The notes under the pieces: model-generated | What the model was told of the DNA's origin: nothing | Databases searched by the model: none | The model's input: only the letters and a program-made list of their open reading frames with translations | Program-made: the position numbers and the translations under genes | In this document: in pieces, positions 1 to 8,408 of the stretch | Position numbering within the stretch: the first letter of the stretch is position 1 | How the letters are laid out: the number at the start of each line of letters is the position of its first letter | Assembly: GCF_001049495.1 (NCBI RefSeq) | Contig: NZ_CDWI01000011.1 | Location: 868,001-932,000, forward strand | Origin: Microbacterium sp. 3J1 | GTDB taxonomy: Bacteria > Actinomycetota > Actinomycetes > Actinomycetales > Microbacteriaceae | DNA length: 64,000 nt | Direction of reading: 5' to 3'

Positions 1-472
1 CCGCCAGCGGAGTCGTGGGAATGCGTCCCCAGCCGGTCCGCGGCGTGATCATCTCGCCGGACGAAACGGGTCGGTGCAGAGTCCAGGTCTGGATGAGGGA
101 GCGTCCATGTGCCCGTGCCTCGCTCTCCGCGAGGTCGAGCAACGCGTCCTCGACACCGGTTCCCCAATGGCGCTCCGGTACGAGGAGGTCGATCTCCGCG
201 GCCTGCGCGTCCGCCTCCTGCGCATAGTCGATGGTGATCATGCCCACGATCTCGCCGCGCTCACGGGCGACGAACCCCGTGTGCAGGGTGTCGGTCGCGT
301 CTTGCCAGGAGGCGAGCATCTGCGCGGCATCGGGGGCGATCTCCGGCAGGCCGACCGCCTCATCGCAGATGAGGCGGTTGAGCTCGCCGTAGGCGCGGAA
401 CTCAGCGCCGTCGTCGTCGGTCAGCGATGCCGGGACTCTCAGCGGTGAGATCGTCAGGGTGGTGGTGGTCAT
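1..472 (-). CDS. GNAT-family N-acetyltransferase, partial (C-terminus outside window)
   Basis: The minus frame opens with ATG at 470-472 (N-terminus MTTTTLTISPL) and runs off the left edge after about 157 residues. The stretch GFVARERGEIVGMITI followed by VPERHWGTGVEDALL matches the central strands and acetyl-CoA-binding turn of the GNAT fold, where glycine-rich QxxGxG/A is usual; here it is HWGTGV. It resembles the N-terminal half of the upstream gene, sharing EIVG, WGxG, QxWT and the PRTGWGRIP / EARTGYGSVP segment, so the two look like tandem paralogues. Its start overlaps the upstream stop (ATGA), implying translational coupling. The acetylated substrate cannot be told from sequence. Confidence 0.85.
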   Translation of the reverse strand, partial: MTTTTLTISPLRVPASLTDDDGAEFRAYGELNRLICDEAVGLPEIAPDAAQMLASWQDATDTLHTGFVARERGEIVGMITIDYAQEADAQAAEIDLLVPERHWGTGVEDALLDLAESEARAHGRSLIQTWTLHRPVSSGEMITPRTGWGRIPTTPLA

Positions 473-1557
473 CTCAGCTCCTTCTTCCAAGCGCCTTCGT
501 ATGCGATGGGTTCGAATCCCATCGCTTCGTTGATGGAGAGCATGGGCCGGTTCTCCTCGGCGTTGTAGGTGATCAGTTCCGGTGATCCGGGGTTCGCCTC
601 CCTCCAGGCGAGGAGAGCGGCGCACTTGACGAGCTGGCCCAGCCGGTGGCCACGATGCTCCCTGAGCACGAGGGTGTCGTGCTGATGCGTCGTCGCGGTC
701 GGATCCGGGCCGATGCCGAGTTCAGTGAATGCGGCCAGCTCGCCGGTGCCGACGTGATGCGCGACTGTCACCTGCATCGTCTGGCCCATCTCCGAGATCC
801 GCGCCTCGGCATCGATCACGCGCTGCGGATCCCAGAACTCCTCATCGGTCTCGAGGTCTGCGGACGGTGCGTCGGTCGACATGCGGGATTTCAGCCACGC
901 ATACCCCTCGAGGTGCTCTGCAGGTGTCGGGATCATCCACTGCAGCACGCGGTAGTCCGCGGAGAACGTGCGTGCGTCGTCGAGCAGCGTCTGCGCGCGT
1001 CGCACGCTCTCGTCCGTCGCCGGGAGCCGGCTCACGCGGTACACCTGCTCCAGGGTGAAGCCGTGGCGTCGGAGGAAACGTGCGACGTGATCGTCGGGGA
1101 CGCTCCCGTACCCGGTGCGCGCCTCCAGGCGCGCACCATCGCCCGCCTGCTGCTCGGTCCAGTTCTGGATCACCGTCCGCCCGTGGTCGCGAACGACGGC
1201 CTCGATGTGCGGCAGGATCGCCGAGCCGATTCCACGTCCCCACACGTGGGGATGGATCTCGATCGAGGCGATGGCGACCCGTGAGCCGTCCTCGAGCGGG
1301 ATGTCGACGACGGCACGGCCGACGATCTCTTCGTCGACCCGCACGGCCCAGACGACGGTGGTGCGCTCTTTCCGCGAACGGAGAAGCGGGAGAAGGGCTT
1401 CGGGAGTGAGGTCCTGCTCGGCGCGGCCGGTGAGTTCTCGGTAGACGGCGTTGCGCACGCGGGCGAGTTCTCGGAACTCGCCCGCGTCGGCTGCATCCGC
1501 CCGTGCGGGAAGCACGAGCGGATGCAGCGTGGCATCGGTGGTGAGGGGGATGCTCAT
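469..1557 (-). CDS. tandem-GNAT N-acetyltransferase
   Basis: A 362-residue protein with two GNAT-like halves. The N-terminal half (about residues 20-180) carries EEIVGRAVVDI and HVWGRGIGSAILPHIE, an acetyl-CoA pyrophosphate-binding motif; the C-terminal half (about 215-362) carries REHRGHRLGQLVKCAAL, also of the Q/RxxGxG/A type, and ends in the usual NxxMxxINEAMGFEP segment. Double-GNAT proteins of this size are common in Actinobacteria; MshD and aminoglycoside or amino-acid acetyltransferases are relatives, but no substrate is assignable. ATG at 1557 was chosen because CGGAGG lies about 6 bases upstream and the longer open frame to 1947 is low-complexity Arg/Pro sequence overlapping the preceding gene. 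The stop overlaps the start of the next GNAT gene. Confidence 0.88.
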   Translation of the reverse strand: MSIPLTTDATLHPLVLPARADAADAGEFRELARVRNAVYRELTGRAEQDLTPEALLPLLRSRKERTTVVWAVRVDEEIVGRAVVDIPLEDGSRVAIASIEIHPHVWGRGIGSAILPHIEAVVRDHGRTVIQNWTEQQAGDGARLEARTGYGSVPDDHVARFLRRHGFTLEQVYRVSRLPATDESVRRAQTLLDDARTFSADYRVLQWMIPTPAEHLEGYAWLKSRMSTDAPSADLETDEEFWDPQRVIDAEARISEMGQTMQVTVAHHVGTGELAAFTELGIGPDPTATTHQHDTLVLREHRGHRLGQLVKCAALLAWREANPGSPELITYNAEENRPMLSINEAMGFEPIAYEGAWKKELR

Positions 1558-1571
1558 CGATGGCCTCCGGG

Positions 1572-1850
1572 TCAGCGCAGCTGGCGATGCAGGTCGAGGG
1601 TGAGCAGAGCCAGGTTCGGGTCGCTCGGGCCGTGGAGACGGTCCAGGAACAGCGGGTCGATCGGGGCCGCAGCGAGGCGGCGCGCGTTTCGTGGACGCTG
1701 TGCCCTCTGGAGCAGCCAGAGGCCGATGCGGAGGGAGAGACGATCGGCGAGGGCGAGGCGGCGCAGGTCGTCGGGTGCGGGGATGTGCAGGACCGTGGGG
1801 TCCTCGGTATCCGGAGGGTGGACGGTGTGGTGGTGCAACGTGGTGTTCAC
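1572..1850 (-). CDS. small conserved-looking protein upstream of GNAT genes
   Basis: A 92-residue protein starting with GTG at 1850, with AAGGA about 6 bases upstream. The N-terminus is His-rich and polar (MNTTLHHHTVHPP). The middle segment LALADRLSLRIGLWLLQRAQR is an amphipathic or weakly hydrophobic helix followed by Arg-rich sequence. No enzyme motif is visible and I do not recognise a named family; short proteins with an RLSLRxGLWLL segment do occur near acetyltransferase genes in this bacterial group (recollection, not verified). Its stop lies 15 bases before the tandem-GNAT start, inside that gene's ribosome-binding region, so the three genes form one operon. Confidence 0.65.
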   Translation of the reverse strand: MNTTLHHHTVHPPDTEDPTVLHIPAPDDLRRLALADRLSLRIGLWLLQRAQRPRNARRLAAAPIDPLFLDRLHGPSDPNLALLTLDLHRQLR

Positions 1851-1981
1851 GATGTGTCCTTCGGTGAGGGTGTGCGGGAGCGAGCCGTCGCACGGCGCAG
1901 AACGGCGCCGGACGAGCAGCGGAAGTGAGGCGAACCCGGAGCGTCACGAGTGGACGAGTCGCCGGGGTCGACGGAGATCCG

Positions 1982-2045
1982 TGATCCGAAGGGATCAGAG
2001 GGTGGGGCGCGAGAGGGCGCAGAGGAGGAGCGCCCTCACAGGGCG
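1982..2045 (-). promoter_or_regulatory. alternative RNA hairpins between leader peptide and GNAT operon
   Basis: Read on the minus strand, CGCCCT (2045-2040), AGGGCG (2036-2031) and CGCCCT (2019-2014) follow one another. The middle copy can pair with either neighbour: loop of 3 for the first hairpin, 7 bp and loop of 11 for the second. A further hairpin TGATCC-cttc-GGATCA lies at 1997-1982. The order leader peptide, hairpin 1:2 or 2:3, then structural genes is like attenuators; no U-run follows, so any control would more likely be translational. Function is inference. Confidence 0.45.
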
Positions 2046-2064
2046 GAGTCCTCGGGCTGCGGCG

Positions 2065-2169
2065 CTATGCGAGCGCGCTGAGACGGACGCCGGCGGTTAC
2101 CGAATACGCAAGGCGCGGCGCGAATGGCGCGGCGAGGCCAGTGGCCTGTGCGTTCTGAGTGATCATCAT
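2065..2169 (-). CDS. 34-residue putative leader peptide
   Basis: A short minus-strand frame begins with two ATG codons (2169 and 2166) behind a near-ideal AAAGGAGG Shine-Dalgarno sequence, far stronger than most in the window. It encodes MMITQNAQATGLAAPF... ending ...VRLSALA and stops with TAG at 2067-2065. It is alanine-rich, without Cys, Trp or an obvious run of one regulated amino acid. It lies directly downstream of a good promoter and just upstream of alternative hairpins leading into the GNAT operon, so I read it as a leader peptide. It could instead be an unrecognised small protein. Confidence 0.55.
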   Translation of the reverse strand: MMITQNAQATGLAAPFAPRLAYSVTAGVRLSALA

Positions 2170-2171
2170 CG

Positions 2172-2205
2172 GTAACCTCCTTTCGTGTGGCGATCCGGAG
2201 GTTAC
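2172..2205. repeat. inverted repeat spanning -10 region and ribosome site
   Basis: GTAACCTCC (2172-2180) and GGAGGTTAC (2197-2205) are perfect 9-base inverted arms separated by 16 bases. On the minus strand the inner copy contains the Shine-Dalgarno of the leader peptide and the outer copy overlaps the -10 element. It could be a DNA operator or, if transcription starts early enough, an RNA stem hiding the ribosome site. Confidence 0.6.
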
Positions 2206-2233
2206 GGTAGCGAAGCCCGGGCGTGTCCGTCAA
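2204..2233 (-). promoter_or_regulatory. promoter of the GNAT operon
   Basis: Minus-strand TTGACG (2233-2228), an 18-base spacer and TACCGT (2209-2204) give one of the clearest sigma-70-type promoters in the window. The expected transcription start near 2195-2198 leaves roughly 25-30 bases before the leader-peptide ATG. Confidence 0.65.
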
Positions 2234-2320
2234 GCATCCGGTGTTCGGCTCGGCGTGTCGCACGCCGGACGGGTTCTCTCGAGGCCCGCGCGGGATGCCG
2301 GTCCTGACGCGGGATTCCGG

Positions 2321-2371
2321 TAGCGTATGGGCGTGATTCACCCCGGAAGCGCGGCGCGCGCATGCATCTGA
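2321..2371 (+). promoter_or_regulatory. smc promoter with 12-codon leaderless upstream frame
   Basis: TAGCGT (2321-2326) is followed by six bases and GTG at 2333, the layout of leaderless genes elsewhere in the window. That GTG opens a 12-residue frame (VIHPGSAARACI) ending with TGA at 2369-2371, so it overlaps the smc ATG at 2362 in another frame. smc itself has only a weak GGAAG upstream. Translation of the short frame could couple to or modulate smc. Confidence 0.35.
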
Positions 2372-5300
2372 AGAGCCTGACCCTCAAGGGGTTCAAGTCC
2401 TTCGCGCAGCCCACCAGTTTCGTCTTCGAGCCGGGTGTGACATGCATCGTCGGGCCGAACGGCTCCGGCAAGTCGAACGTCGTCGACGCGCTCGCGTGGG
2501 TCATGGGGGAGCAGGGGGCGAAGACGCTGCGCGGCGGCAAGATGGAGGATGTCATCTTCGCCGGCACGTCGACACGCGGACCCCTGGGGCGCGCCGAGGT
2601 CCAGCTCACCATCGACAACAGCGACGGCGCCCTGCCGATCGAGTACGCCGAGGTGACGATCAGCAGGACGCTGTTCCGCAACGGTTCGAGCGAATACGCC
2701 ATCAACGGCGAGAACTGCCGCCTGCTCGACCTGCAGGAGCTCCTCAGCGACTCGGGGCTCGGGCGGGAGATGCACGTCATCGTCGGGCAGGGGCGTCTGG
2801 ACACGGTTCTCCAGGCCTCGCCGGAGGATCGACGTGGGTTCGTCGAGGAGGCGGCCGGCATCCTCAAGCATCGGCGTCGTAAGGAGAAGACCCTCCGCAA
2901 GCTCGATGCGATGGAGACGAACCTCACCCGCCTGAGCGATCTGGCCGGGGAGATCCGACGTCAGCTCAAGCCGCTCGGCAGGCAGGCGGAGATCGCGCGC
3001 GAGGCTCAGACGATCGCTGCGGTGGTCCGCGATGCCAAGGCGCGCATCTTCGCCGACGACGTCGTGGCCCTGCGGACGGCGCTTGCCGACCACACGCGCA
3101 CGGAGCAGGAGCGGCACACGGAGCGGCTGGTGCTGTCGGACCAGGCCGAGGTGGTTCGTTCCGCCATCGCGCGCCTCGAACAGGATCAGAACTCCGTCGC
3201 CGTGGACCAGGCGCGCGGTGTCGCGTTCGGCCTCGAGCAGGCGCAGGAGCGCATGCGGGGGCTCTATACGCTCGCCAACCAGCGCCTCGCTCTGCTCGGC
3301 TCCGAGGAGGACGATGCTGCGGTCACCGCGGTGACCGTCACCCAGAGCACGATCGACGAGGCGAAGGACGAGATCACCGAGATCTCCGCCGGTCTCGGAG
3401 ATGCACAGGATGCCGCGACGGTCGCGAGCCGCGAGGTCGTCCACGCACGCGCGGAGCTCGACACCCTCGATGTCGACATCGCGGAGCAGAGCGCCCTCGT
3501 CTCGGAATACGACATGCGCGTGTCCTCGCTGCGCGGAACCGCCGAAGCCGCAGCATCCGCCCTGGCCGCCGTCCGCGGCGCGGTGCTCCGACAGGAGAAC
3601 GCCCTCGAGGCGGCGAACGCACGCCGTCGCGAAGCGGCGGAGGCGCTGGAGAGAATCGACGAGGCGGAGGCCCCCGAAGGGACGGCCGCCGAGCACTCCG
3701 CCGCATACGACAGCGCTCAGCGGGCCGCGACGGCCGCCGAAGCCGAGCGCGAGACGCTGCGCGAGCGACTGCATGCGGCGGAGCGTGAGGTCGATGCGCT
3801 GACCGCCAAGGCGGCCGCGCTCAGCAGCGCGCTCGCAGTCTCCGGGGGAGCGGCGGAGATCGTCAGGACCGGAGGCCACGGCATCCGCGGGCTCGTCGGC
3901 GATGCGGTGCAGGTCAGGGCCGGTTTCGAGGCCGCCATCGCCGCCGTCCTCGGTCCGCTCGCCGAGGGAGTCCTCGTCGACGCGGCGTCCGACGCGTTCG
4001 CGCTGGCGAAGGAGGCAGCAGACCATCGCAGGGGCGTCGTCGACTTCGTCGTCGCCGACGCGCGGCGTCCGAGTGTCGAGCTTCCCGTCCTTCCCGGTGT
4101 CACACCCGCGACCGAGACCGTCACAGCGCCGGACGGCGTGATGGGCATCCTGTCGCACGTCCTCATCGCCGACGGTCTCGACGAGGCCCGGGCTGCTCGA
4201 GGAGCACTCGACGCCGCCGGCGACACGACCACGACGATCGTCACCGGTGCCGGCGACGTCGTCACGGCGCAGACGCTGCGGACCGGATCCGGGGGTGAGC
4301 GCTCGCGCCTCGAGCTCGCGGCGGAGCGCGATGCGGCCACCGAGCGACTCGCCGAGGTCCAGGTGATCGTGGACTCGCTGCGCGAGGCGCGGGAGGACGC
4401 GAACGAGGCCGTGGAGACGACGAGGCGGCAGGCGAAGGACGCCTTGCGAGCGCTGCGCGAGCACGATGCCGCCCTCGCCACTCATGCGGAGCAGGTCAAC
4501 CGCATCACCGTGACCCACGAATCGGCCGTGGCGGAGTGCCAACGACTCGAGACCGGGCTCGCGCAGGCGCAGGCGGCGGTGGAGGATGCCGAGGCGAAGG
4601 CGGAGTCCGCGAAGGCAGCCTTGGACGCGGCGGTGTCCGCCCCGCGACCCGTCCTCGACGCCTCCGCGCGCGACGGACTGCTGGAGTCGCTCGAGCTCGC
4701 CCGGGAGGGCGAGGTGCGCGCTCGCCTCGAGATCGAGACCCTCCGCGAGCGCGTCCGTGCCGCCCAGGCACGGGTCGCTGCTCTCGAGCGGCAGCGGGAG
4801 CAGGAGCGGGACGCCGCCGCCGAAGCCGCGCGACGTGCGGTCATCAGGCGAGCTCAGCGCGAGGCGGCGGCCGGGGTGGCCGAGGAGCTCCCGCGCATCC
4901 TCGACTCCCTCGATCGCTCCGTCACGGAGGCACGGATGGCTCTCGCCGAGGCGGAGGCCGCGCGATCTGCGCAGAACGAGGAGCTCACCGCTCTGCGTGC
5001 GCAGGAGACGTCGCTGCGCGAGAGGCTCGCGGGTCTCACCGAGAGCGTCCACGGGCTCGAGCTCCAGATCCACGAGAAGAAGCTCCATCTGCACAGCCTG
5101 CTCGAGCGCGTGGCGTCAGAGCTCGCACTCGATGAAGATATTCTCGTTGCGGAATATGGACCTGACCAGCTCGTTCCGCGCGATCCGCTGTCCGAGGCGC
5201 CCGACGACGAGCTGGTGGACGACACCGCCATCCCGTTCGATCGGCGCATCCAGCAGCGCCGGCTCACGGACGCCGAGCGCAAGCTGGCGCAACTGGGTCG

Positions 5301-5910
5301 TGTGAACCCGCTCGCGCTCGAGGAGTTCGCCGCGCTCGAGCAGCGTCATGCCTTTCTCACCGAGCAGCTGACGGACCTCACGCAGACACGCCAGGATCTC
5401 CTGACGATCATCGCCGACCTCGACGAACGCATGCAGACGATCTTCGCCAGCGCCTTCGAAGACACCAAGGAGGCCTTCGGCGAGGTCTTCCCGCTCCTGT
5501 TCCCCGGCGGGTCCGGGAGCATCTCGCTCACCGACCCGGACAACATGCTCACCACGGGCATCGAGGTCTCGGTGCGGCCCGTCGGCAAGAAGATCGAACG
5601 ACTGTCGCTGCTCTCCGGAGGGGAGCGCTCGCTGGCGGCCGTCGCGCTGCTGGTCGCGATCTTCAAGGCGCGGCCGAGCCCGTTCTACATCCTCGACGAG
5701 GTCGAGGCAGCGCTCGACGATGCCAACCTCGGCCGCCTCCTGACCGTGTTCGAGCAGTTGCGCGAGAGTTCGCAACTGCTCGTGATCACGCATCAGAAGC
5801 GCACGATGGAGATCGCGGACGCTCTGTACGGCGTCTCGATGCGCCAGGACGGCGTCTCTGCGGTGGTCGGGCAGCGCGTCGGCGATCGTGCCGCGGCGGC
5901 CGCCGGCTGA
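2362..5910 (+). CDS. smc: chromosome segregation protein SMC
   Basis: An 1182-residue SMC ATPase that compacts and helps segregate chromosomes, normally with ScpA and ScpB (not in this window). The N-terminal head has Walker A GPNGSGKS at residues 31-38. Long coiled coils rich in Ala, Glu and Arg fill about 170-500 and 660-1000, flanking a hinge near 500-660 that begins GGHGIRGLVGDAV. The C-terminal head has the ABC signature LSGGERS near 1084 and Walker B with YILDEVEAALDD near 1110. Length is usual for the family. ATG at 2362 gives the typical start MHLKSLTLKGFKSFA. ftsY follows 68 bases downstream in the same direction, a common actinobacterial arrangement. Confidence 0.98.
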   Translation: MHLKSLTLKGFKSFAQPTSFVFEPGVTCIVGPNGSGKSNVVDALAWVMGEQGAKTLRGGKMEDVIFAGTSTRGPLGRAEVQLTIDNSDGALPIEYAEVTISRTLFRNGSSEYAINGENCRLLDLQELLSDSGLGREMHVIVGQGRLDTVLQASPEDRRGFVEEAAGILKHRRRKEKTLRKLDAMETNLTRLSDLAGEIRRQLKPLGRQAEIAREAQTIAAVVRDAKARIFADDVVALRTALADHTRTEQERHTERLVLSDQAEVVRSAIARLEQDQNSVAVDQARGVAFGLEQAQERMRGLYTLANQRLALLGSEEDDAAVTAVTVTQSTIDEAKDEITEISAGLGDAQDAATVASREVVHARAELDTLDVDIAEQSALVSEYDMRVSSLRGTAEAAASALAAVRGAVLRQENALEAANARRREAAEALERIDEAEAPEGTAAEHSAAYDSAQRAATAAEAERETLRERLHAAEREVDALTAKAAALSSALAVSGGAAEIVRTGGHGIRGLVGDAVQVRAGFEAAIAAVLGPLAEGVLVDAASDAFALAKEAADHRRGVVDFVVADARRPSVELPVLPGVTPATETVTAPDGVMGILSHVLIADGLDEARAARGALDAAGDTTTTIVTGAGDVVTAQTLRTGSGGERSRLELAAERDAATERLAEVQVIVDSLREAREDANEAVETTRRQAKDALRALREHDAALATHAEQVNRITVTHESAVAECQRLETGLAQAQAAVEDAEAKAESAKAALDAAVSAPRPVLDASARDGLLESLELAREGEVRARLEIETLRERVRAAQARVAALERQREQERDAAAEAARRAVIRRAQREAAAGVAEELPRILDSLDRSVTEARMALAEAEAARSAQNEELTALRAQETSLRERLAGLTESVHGLELQIHEKKLHLHSLLERVASELALDEDILVAEYGPDQLVPRDPLSEAPDDELVDDTAIPFDRRIQQRRLTDAERKLAQLGRVNPLALEEFAALEQRHAFLTEQLTDLTQTRQDLLTIIADLDERMQTIFASAFEDTKEAFGEVFPLLFPGGSGSISLTDPDNMLTTGIEVSVRPVGKKIERLSLLSGGERSLAAVALLVAIFKARPSPFYILDEVEAALDDANLGRLLTVFEQLRESSQLLVITHQKRTMEIADALYGVSMRQDGVSAVVGQRVGDRAAAAAG

Positions 5911-5966
5911 GCCGAGTTGTGCTCAGAGCGTAGGTCACGATCACCGGTCCTCGAGGATGCTGGCCC

Positions 5967-5978
5967 TAGGCTGGAGTC
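5967..5978 (+). promoter_or_regulatory. ftsY leaderless-type promoter
   Basis: TAGGCT is followed by six bases (GGAGTC) and then the ftsY ATG, so transcription would start at or next to the start codon. ftsY can therefore be expressed independently of smc. Confidence 0.5.
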
Positions 5979-6851
5979 ATGGCGGAGAAGTCCTGGTCCC
6001 TCACCCGTGCGCTGCGCGGGATGTTCGTCAAGCCCACCATCGACGAGACCACCTGGGAGGATCTGGAGACGGCGCTCATCACCGCCGACTTCGGTCCGGA
6101 CATCAGCGAGCGCGTCGTCGAGGAGCTCCGCGCCAAGGTCGAGCGCTTCCGCACGACCGACCCGAAGGATCTGCACCGCATGCTGCGGGAGACCCTCGAG
6201 GAGCACTTCGCCAAGTTCGACACCACGCTGAAGCTCACGGAGCGGCCGGCGGTCGTTCTCGTCGTCGGCGTCAACGGAGTGGGCAAGACCACCACGATCG
6301 GCAAGTTCACGAAGTTCCTGCGCGGGTATCAGCGCAGCGTCGTCGTGGGCGCGGCGGACACGTTCCGCGCAGCCGCAGTCGACCAACTCGCGACCTGGGC
6401 CCAACGCGGCGGAGCGGCGATCGTGCGTCCGCAGCAGGAGGGTCAGGATCCGGCATCCGTCGCCTACCAGACCATCGAGTACGCCCAGCGCGAGGGCATC
6501 GAGATCGCCATCATCGACACCGCGGGGCGCCTGCACACCAAGGGCGGCCTGATGGATGAGCTCTCCAAGATCCGCCGCGTCATCGAGAAGCAGGCGCCGA
6601 TCAGCGAGGTCCTGCTCGTGCTCGACGCCACGACGGGGCAGAACGGCGTCATGCAGGCCGAGGCCTTCCTGCAGCACGCCGGTGTGACGGGACTGGTGCT
6701 CACGAAGCTCGACGGGTCGGCGAAGGGCGGTTTCGTGCTCGCAGTGCAGGAACGCACCGGAATCCCCGTCAAGCTCCTCGGACAGGGTGAGGGCATCGAC
6801 GACCTGACCGGTTTCACCCCCCACGTCTTCGTCCAGTCGCTGGTCGGCTGA
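5979..6851 (+). CDS. ftsY: signal recognition particle receptor FtsY
   Basis: A 290-residue SRP GTPase that docks the Ffh-ribosome-nascent-chain complex at the membrane. The NG domain shows G1 GVNGVGKTTTIGKF near residue 97, DTAGRLHTKGG near 178 and TKLDGSAKGG near 241. The N-terminus lacks the long acidic A domain of the Escherichia coli protein and starts with a short basic stretch (MAEKSWSLTRALRGMF), as in many actinobacteria. No transmembrane segment is present; membrane contact is expected through the N-terminal amphipathic part. Its partner ffh lies about 3 kb downstream. Confidence 0.97.
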   Translation: MAEKSWSLTRALRGMFVKPTIDETTWEDLETALITADFGPDISERVVEELRAKVERFRTTDPKDLHRMLRETLEEHFAKFDTTLKLTERPAVVLVVGVNGVGKTTTIGKFTKFLRGYQRSVVVGAADTFRAAAVDQLATWAQRGGAAIVRPQQEGQDPASVAYQTIEYAQREGIEIAIIDTAGRLHTKGGLMDELSKIRRVIEKQAPISEVLLVLDATTGQNGVMQAEAFLQHAGVTGLVLTKLDGSAKGGFVLAVQERTGIPVKLLGQGEGIDDLTGFTPHVFVQSLVG

Positions 6852-6894
6852 GACGGGGCTACCGCCGCGAGCAGGAGGCTGGTTTCATAGCGTT

Positions 6895-7395
6895 ATGGCG
6901 ATCGAACACGACTACTTCGGACTCCTGTCCTCAGGACCCGACGGCTCGATCTTCTGGTCGGAGACCGTGGAGCTGGGTGACCAGAGCGTCACGGTCGATC
7001 TCACCGCGCCCGACCAGGACGACGTCTCCGCAGACGCGCTGGACATCGCCGCATCCCTCATCGCGGGCCTCGAGAGCGTCGATGCCACTGCGCGTCGGGG
7101 CATGCTGTCGGAAGTCGACGATCGCACGAGCGAGGTGACCGAGTACATCCTGCAACAGCAGGAGGCGTACGGCGACGAGCTCGAAGAGGTCCTGGTGGAC
7201 GTGAGCGGCGACGCGGCGGTCGACATCATCCGATCGCTGCGGCTCATGAGCATGACGATCCTCGCCGACGAGCACGGAGGATCGGAGCCTTTCGCCGTGC
7301 TCGAGTACGCGCTCGACGCGGACACGACCGATGACGTCCTCCTCGTGAACCTCGGGTCGGACGGCAGCGTCCAATCCGTCATGAGCGCGGACTGA
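6895..7395 (+). CDS. DUF2004-like protein
   Basis: A 166-residue soluble acidic protein with N-terminus MAIEHDYFGLLSSGPDG, which resembles the DUF2004 family (from memory). There are no cysteines, transmembrane segments or recognisable catalytic motifs; the C-terminal half (EEVLVDVSGDAAVDIIRSL, then FAVLEYALDADTTDDVLLV) looks like alternating strands and helices. Function is unknown. It stands alone between ftsY and the convergent lipA, starting 43 bases after ftsY with only a distant AGGAGG upstream. Confidence 0.8.
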   Translation: MAIEHDYFGLLSSGPDGSIFWSETVELGDQSVTVDLTAPDQDDVSADALDIAASLIAGLESVDATARRGMLSEVDDRTSEVTEYILQQQEAYGDELEEVLVDVSGDAAVDIIRSLRLMSMTILADEHGGSEPFAVLEYALDADTTDDVLLVNLGSDGSVQSVMSAD

Positions 7396-7418
7396 GCCGC
7401 TCCTCTCGCGCGCAGCGG

Positions 7419-8408
7419 TCAGACCGCCTGCGCGAATCCGAGGTCGGCGCTGTCGGCGATGTGCGCCAGGTGAGAGGGGATCTCGCGCCCCTTCGACACC
7501 ATCGACTGCGCCCACAGCCGTCCGGCGCGGTACGACGAGCGCACGAGAGGTCCAGCGAGGACGCCGAGGAAGCCGATCCGCTCTGCCTCCTCCTTGAACT
7601 CGACGAACTCCGCCGGCTTCACCCAGCGCGCCACGGGAAGATGCCTCGGTGACGGACGCAGGTACTGGGTGATCGTGATGATGTCGCACCCGGCGCCGTG
7701 CAGATCCTCGAGTGCCTGCACCACCTCCTCCGGTTCCTCTCCCATGCCGAGGATGAGATTCGACTTGGTGATGAGACCCGCGTCGTGGGCCTGCGTGATG
7801 ACATCCAGGGACCGCTCGTAGCGGAAGGCAGGACGGATGCGCTTGAAGATGCGGGGCACGGTCTCCACGTTGTGCGCGAAGACCTCCGGACGAGCGTCGA
7901 AGATCTGCCCCAGGAACTGAGGATCCGCGTTGTGCTCGTTCGCGAGCAGCTCCACTCCCGTGTTCGGGTTGAGATCGTGGATCCTGCGCACCGTCTCGGC
8001 GTTGAGCCAGGCTCCGGTGTCGGGCAGGTCGTCTCTCGCGACACTCGTCACGGTGGCGTACCGCAGCCCCATCCGCTGGACGCTCTCGGCGACGCGGCGC
8101 GGCTCATCCGTGTCGTATGCGTCGGGCTTCCCCGTGTCGATCTGGCAGAAATCGCAGCGGCGCGTGCACTGCGAGCCGCCGATCAGGAACGTCGCCTCTT
8201 TGTCCTCCCAGCATTCGAAGATGTTGGGGCAGCCTGCCTCTTGGCAGACCGTATGCAGGTCCTCGCTCTTCACGAGTGTCTGGAGCGCGGTGTACTCCGG
8301 ACCCATCTTCGCCTTCGTCCGGATCCACTCCGGTTTCCGTTCGATCGGCGTCTCGGCGTTGCGGATCTCGAGGCGGAGGAGCTTTCGGCCCTCGGGTGCA
8401 GCGGTCAT
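7419..8408 (-). CDS. lipA: lipoyl synthase LipA
   Basis: A 329-residue radical SAM enzyme that inserts two sulfurs into octanoyl groups on carrier domains. The auxiliary cluster cysteines are C55, C60 and C66 ([14 protein letters not shown]4CX5C), the radical SAM cluster is C81-X3-C85-X2-C88, and the C-terminal RSSYRAG serine that ligates the auxiliary cluster is present. ATG at 8408 was chosen because it overlaps the lipB stop (ATGA) and gives [19 protein letters not shown], a usual LipA start; upstream sequence is lipB in another frame. It is translationally coupled to lipB, giving the complete endogenous lipoylation pair. Confidence 0.97.
   Translation of the reverse strand: MTAAPEGRKLLRLEIRNAETPIERKPEWIRTKAKMGPEYTALQTLVKSEDLHTVCQEAGCPNIFECWEDKEATFLIGGSQCTRRCDFCQIDTGKPDAYDTDEPRRVAESVQRMGLRYATVTSVARDDLPDTGAWLNAETVRRIHDLNPNTGVELLANEHNADPQFLGQIFDARPEVFAHNVETVPRIFKRIRPAFRYERSLDVITQAHDAGLITKSNLILGMGEEPEEVVQALEDLHGAGCDIITITQYLRPSPRHLPVARWVKPAEFVEFKEEAERIGFLGVLAGPLVRSSYRAGRLWAQSMVSKGREIPSHLAHIADSADLGFAQAV

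Noticed and set aside
469-1947. A 492-residue version of the tandem GNAT gene
   Set aside because: The first 130 residues are Arg/Pro-rich and overlap the 92-residue gene; the ATG at 1557 has a ribosome site and normal composition after it.
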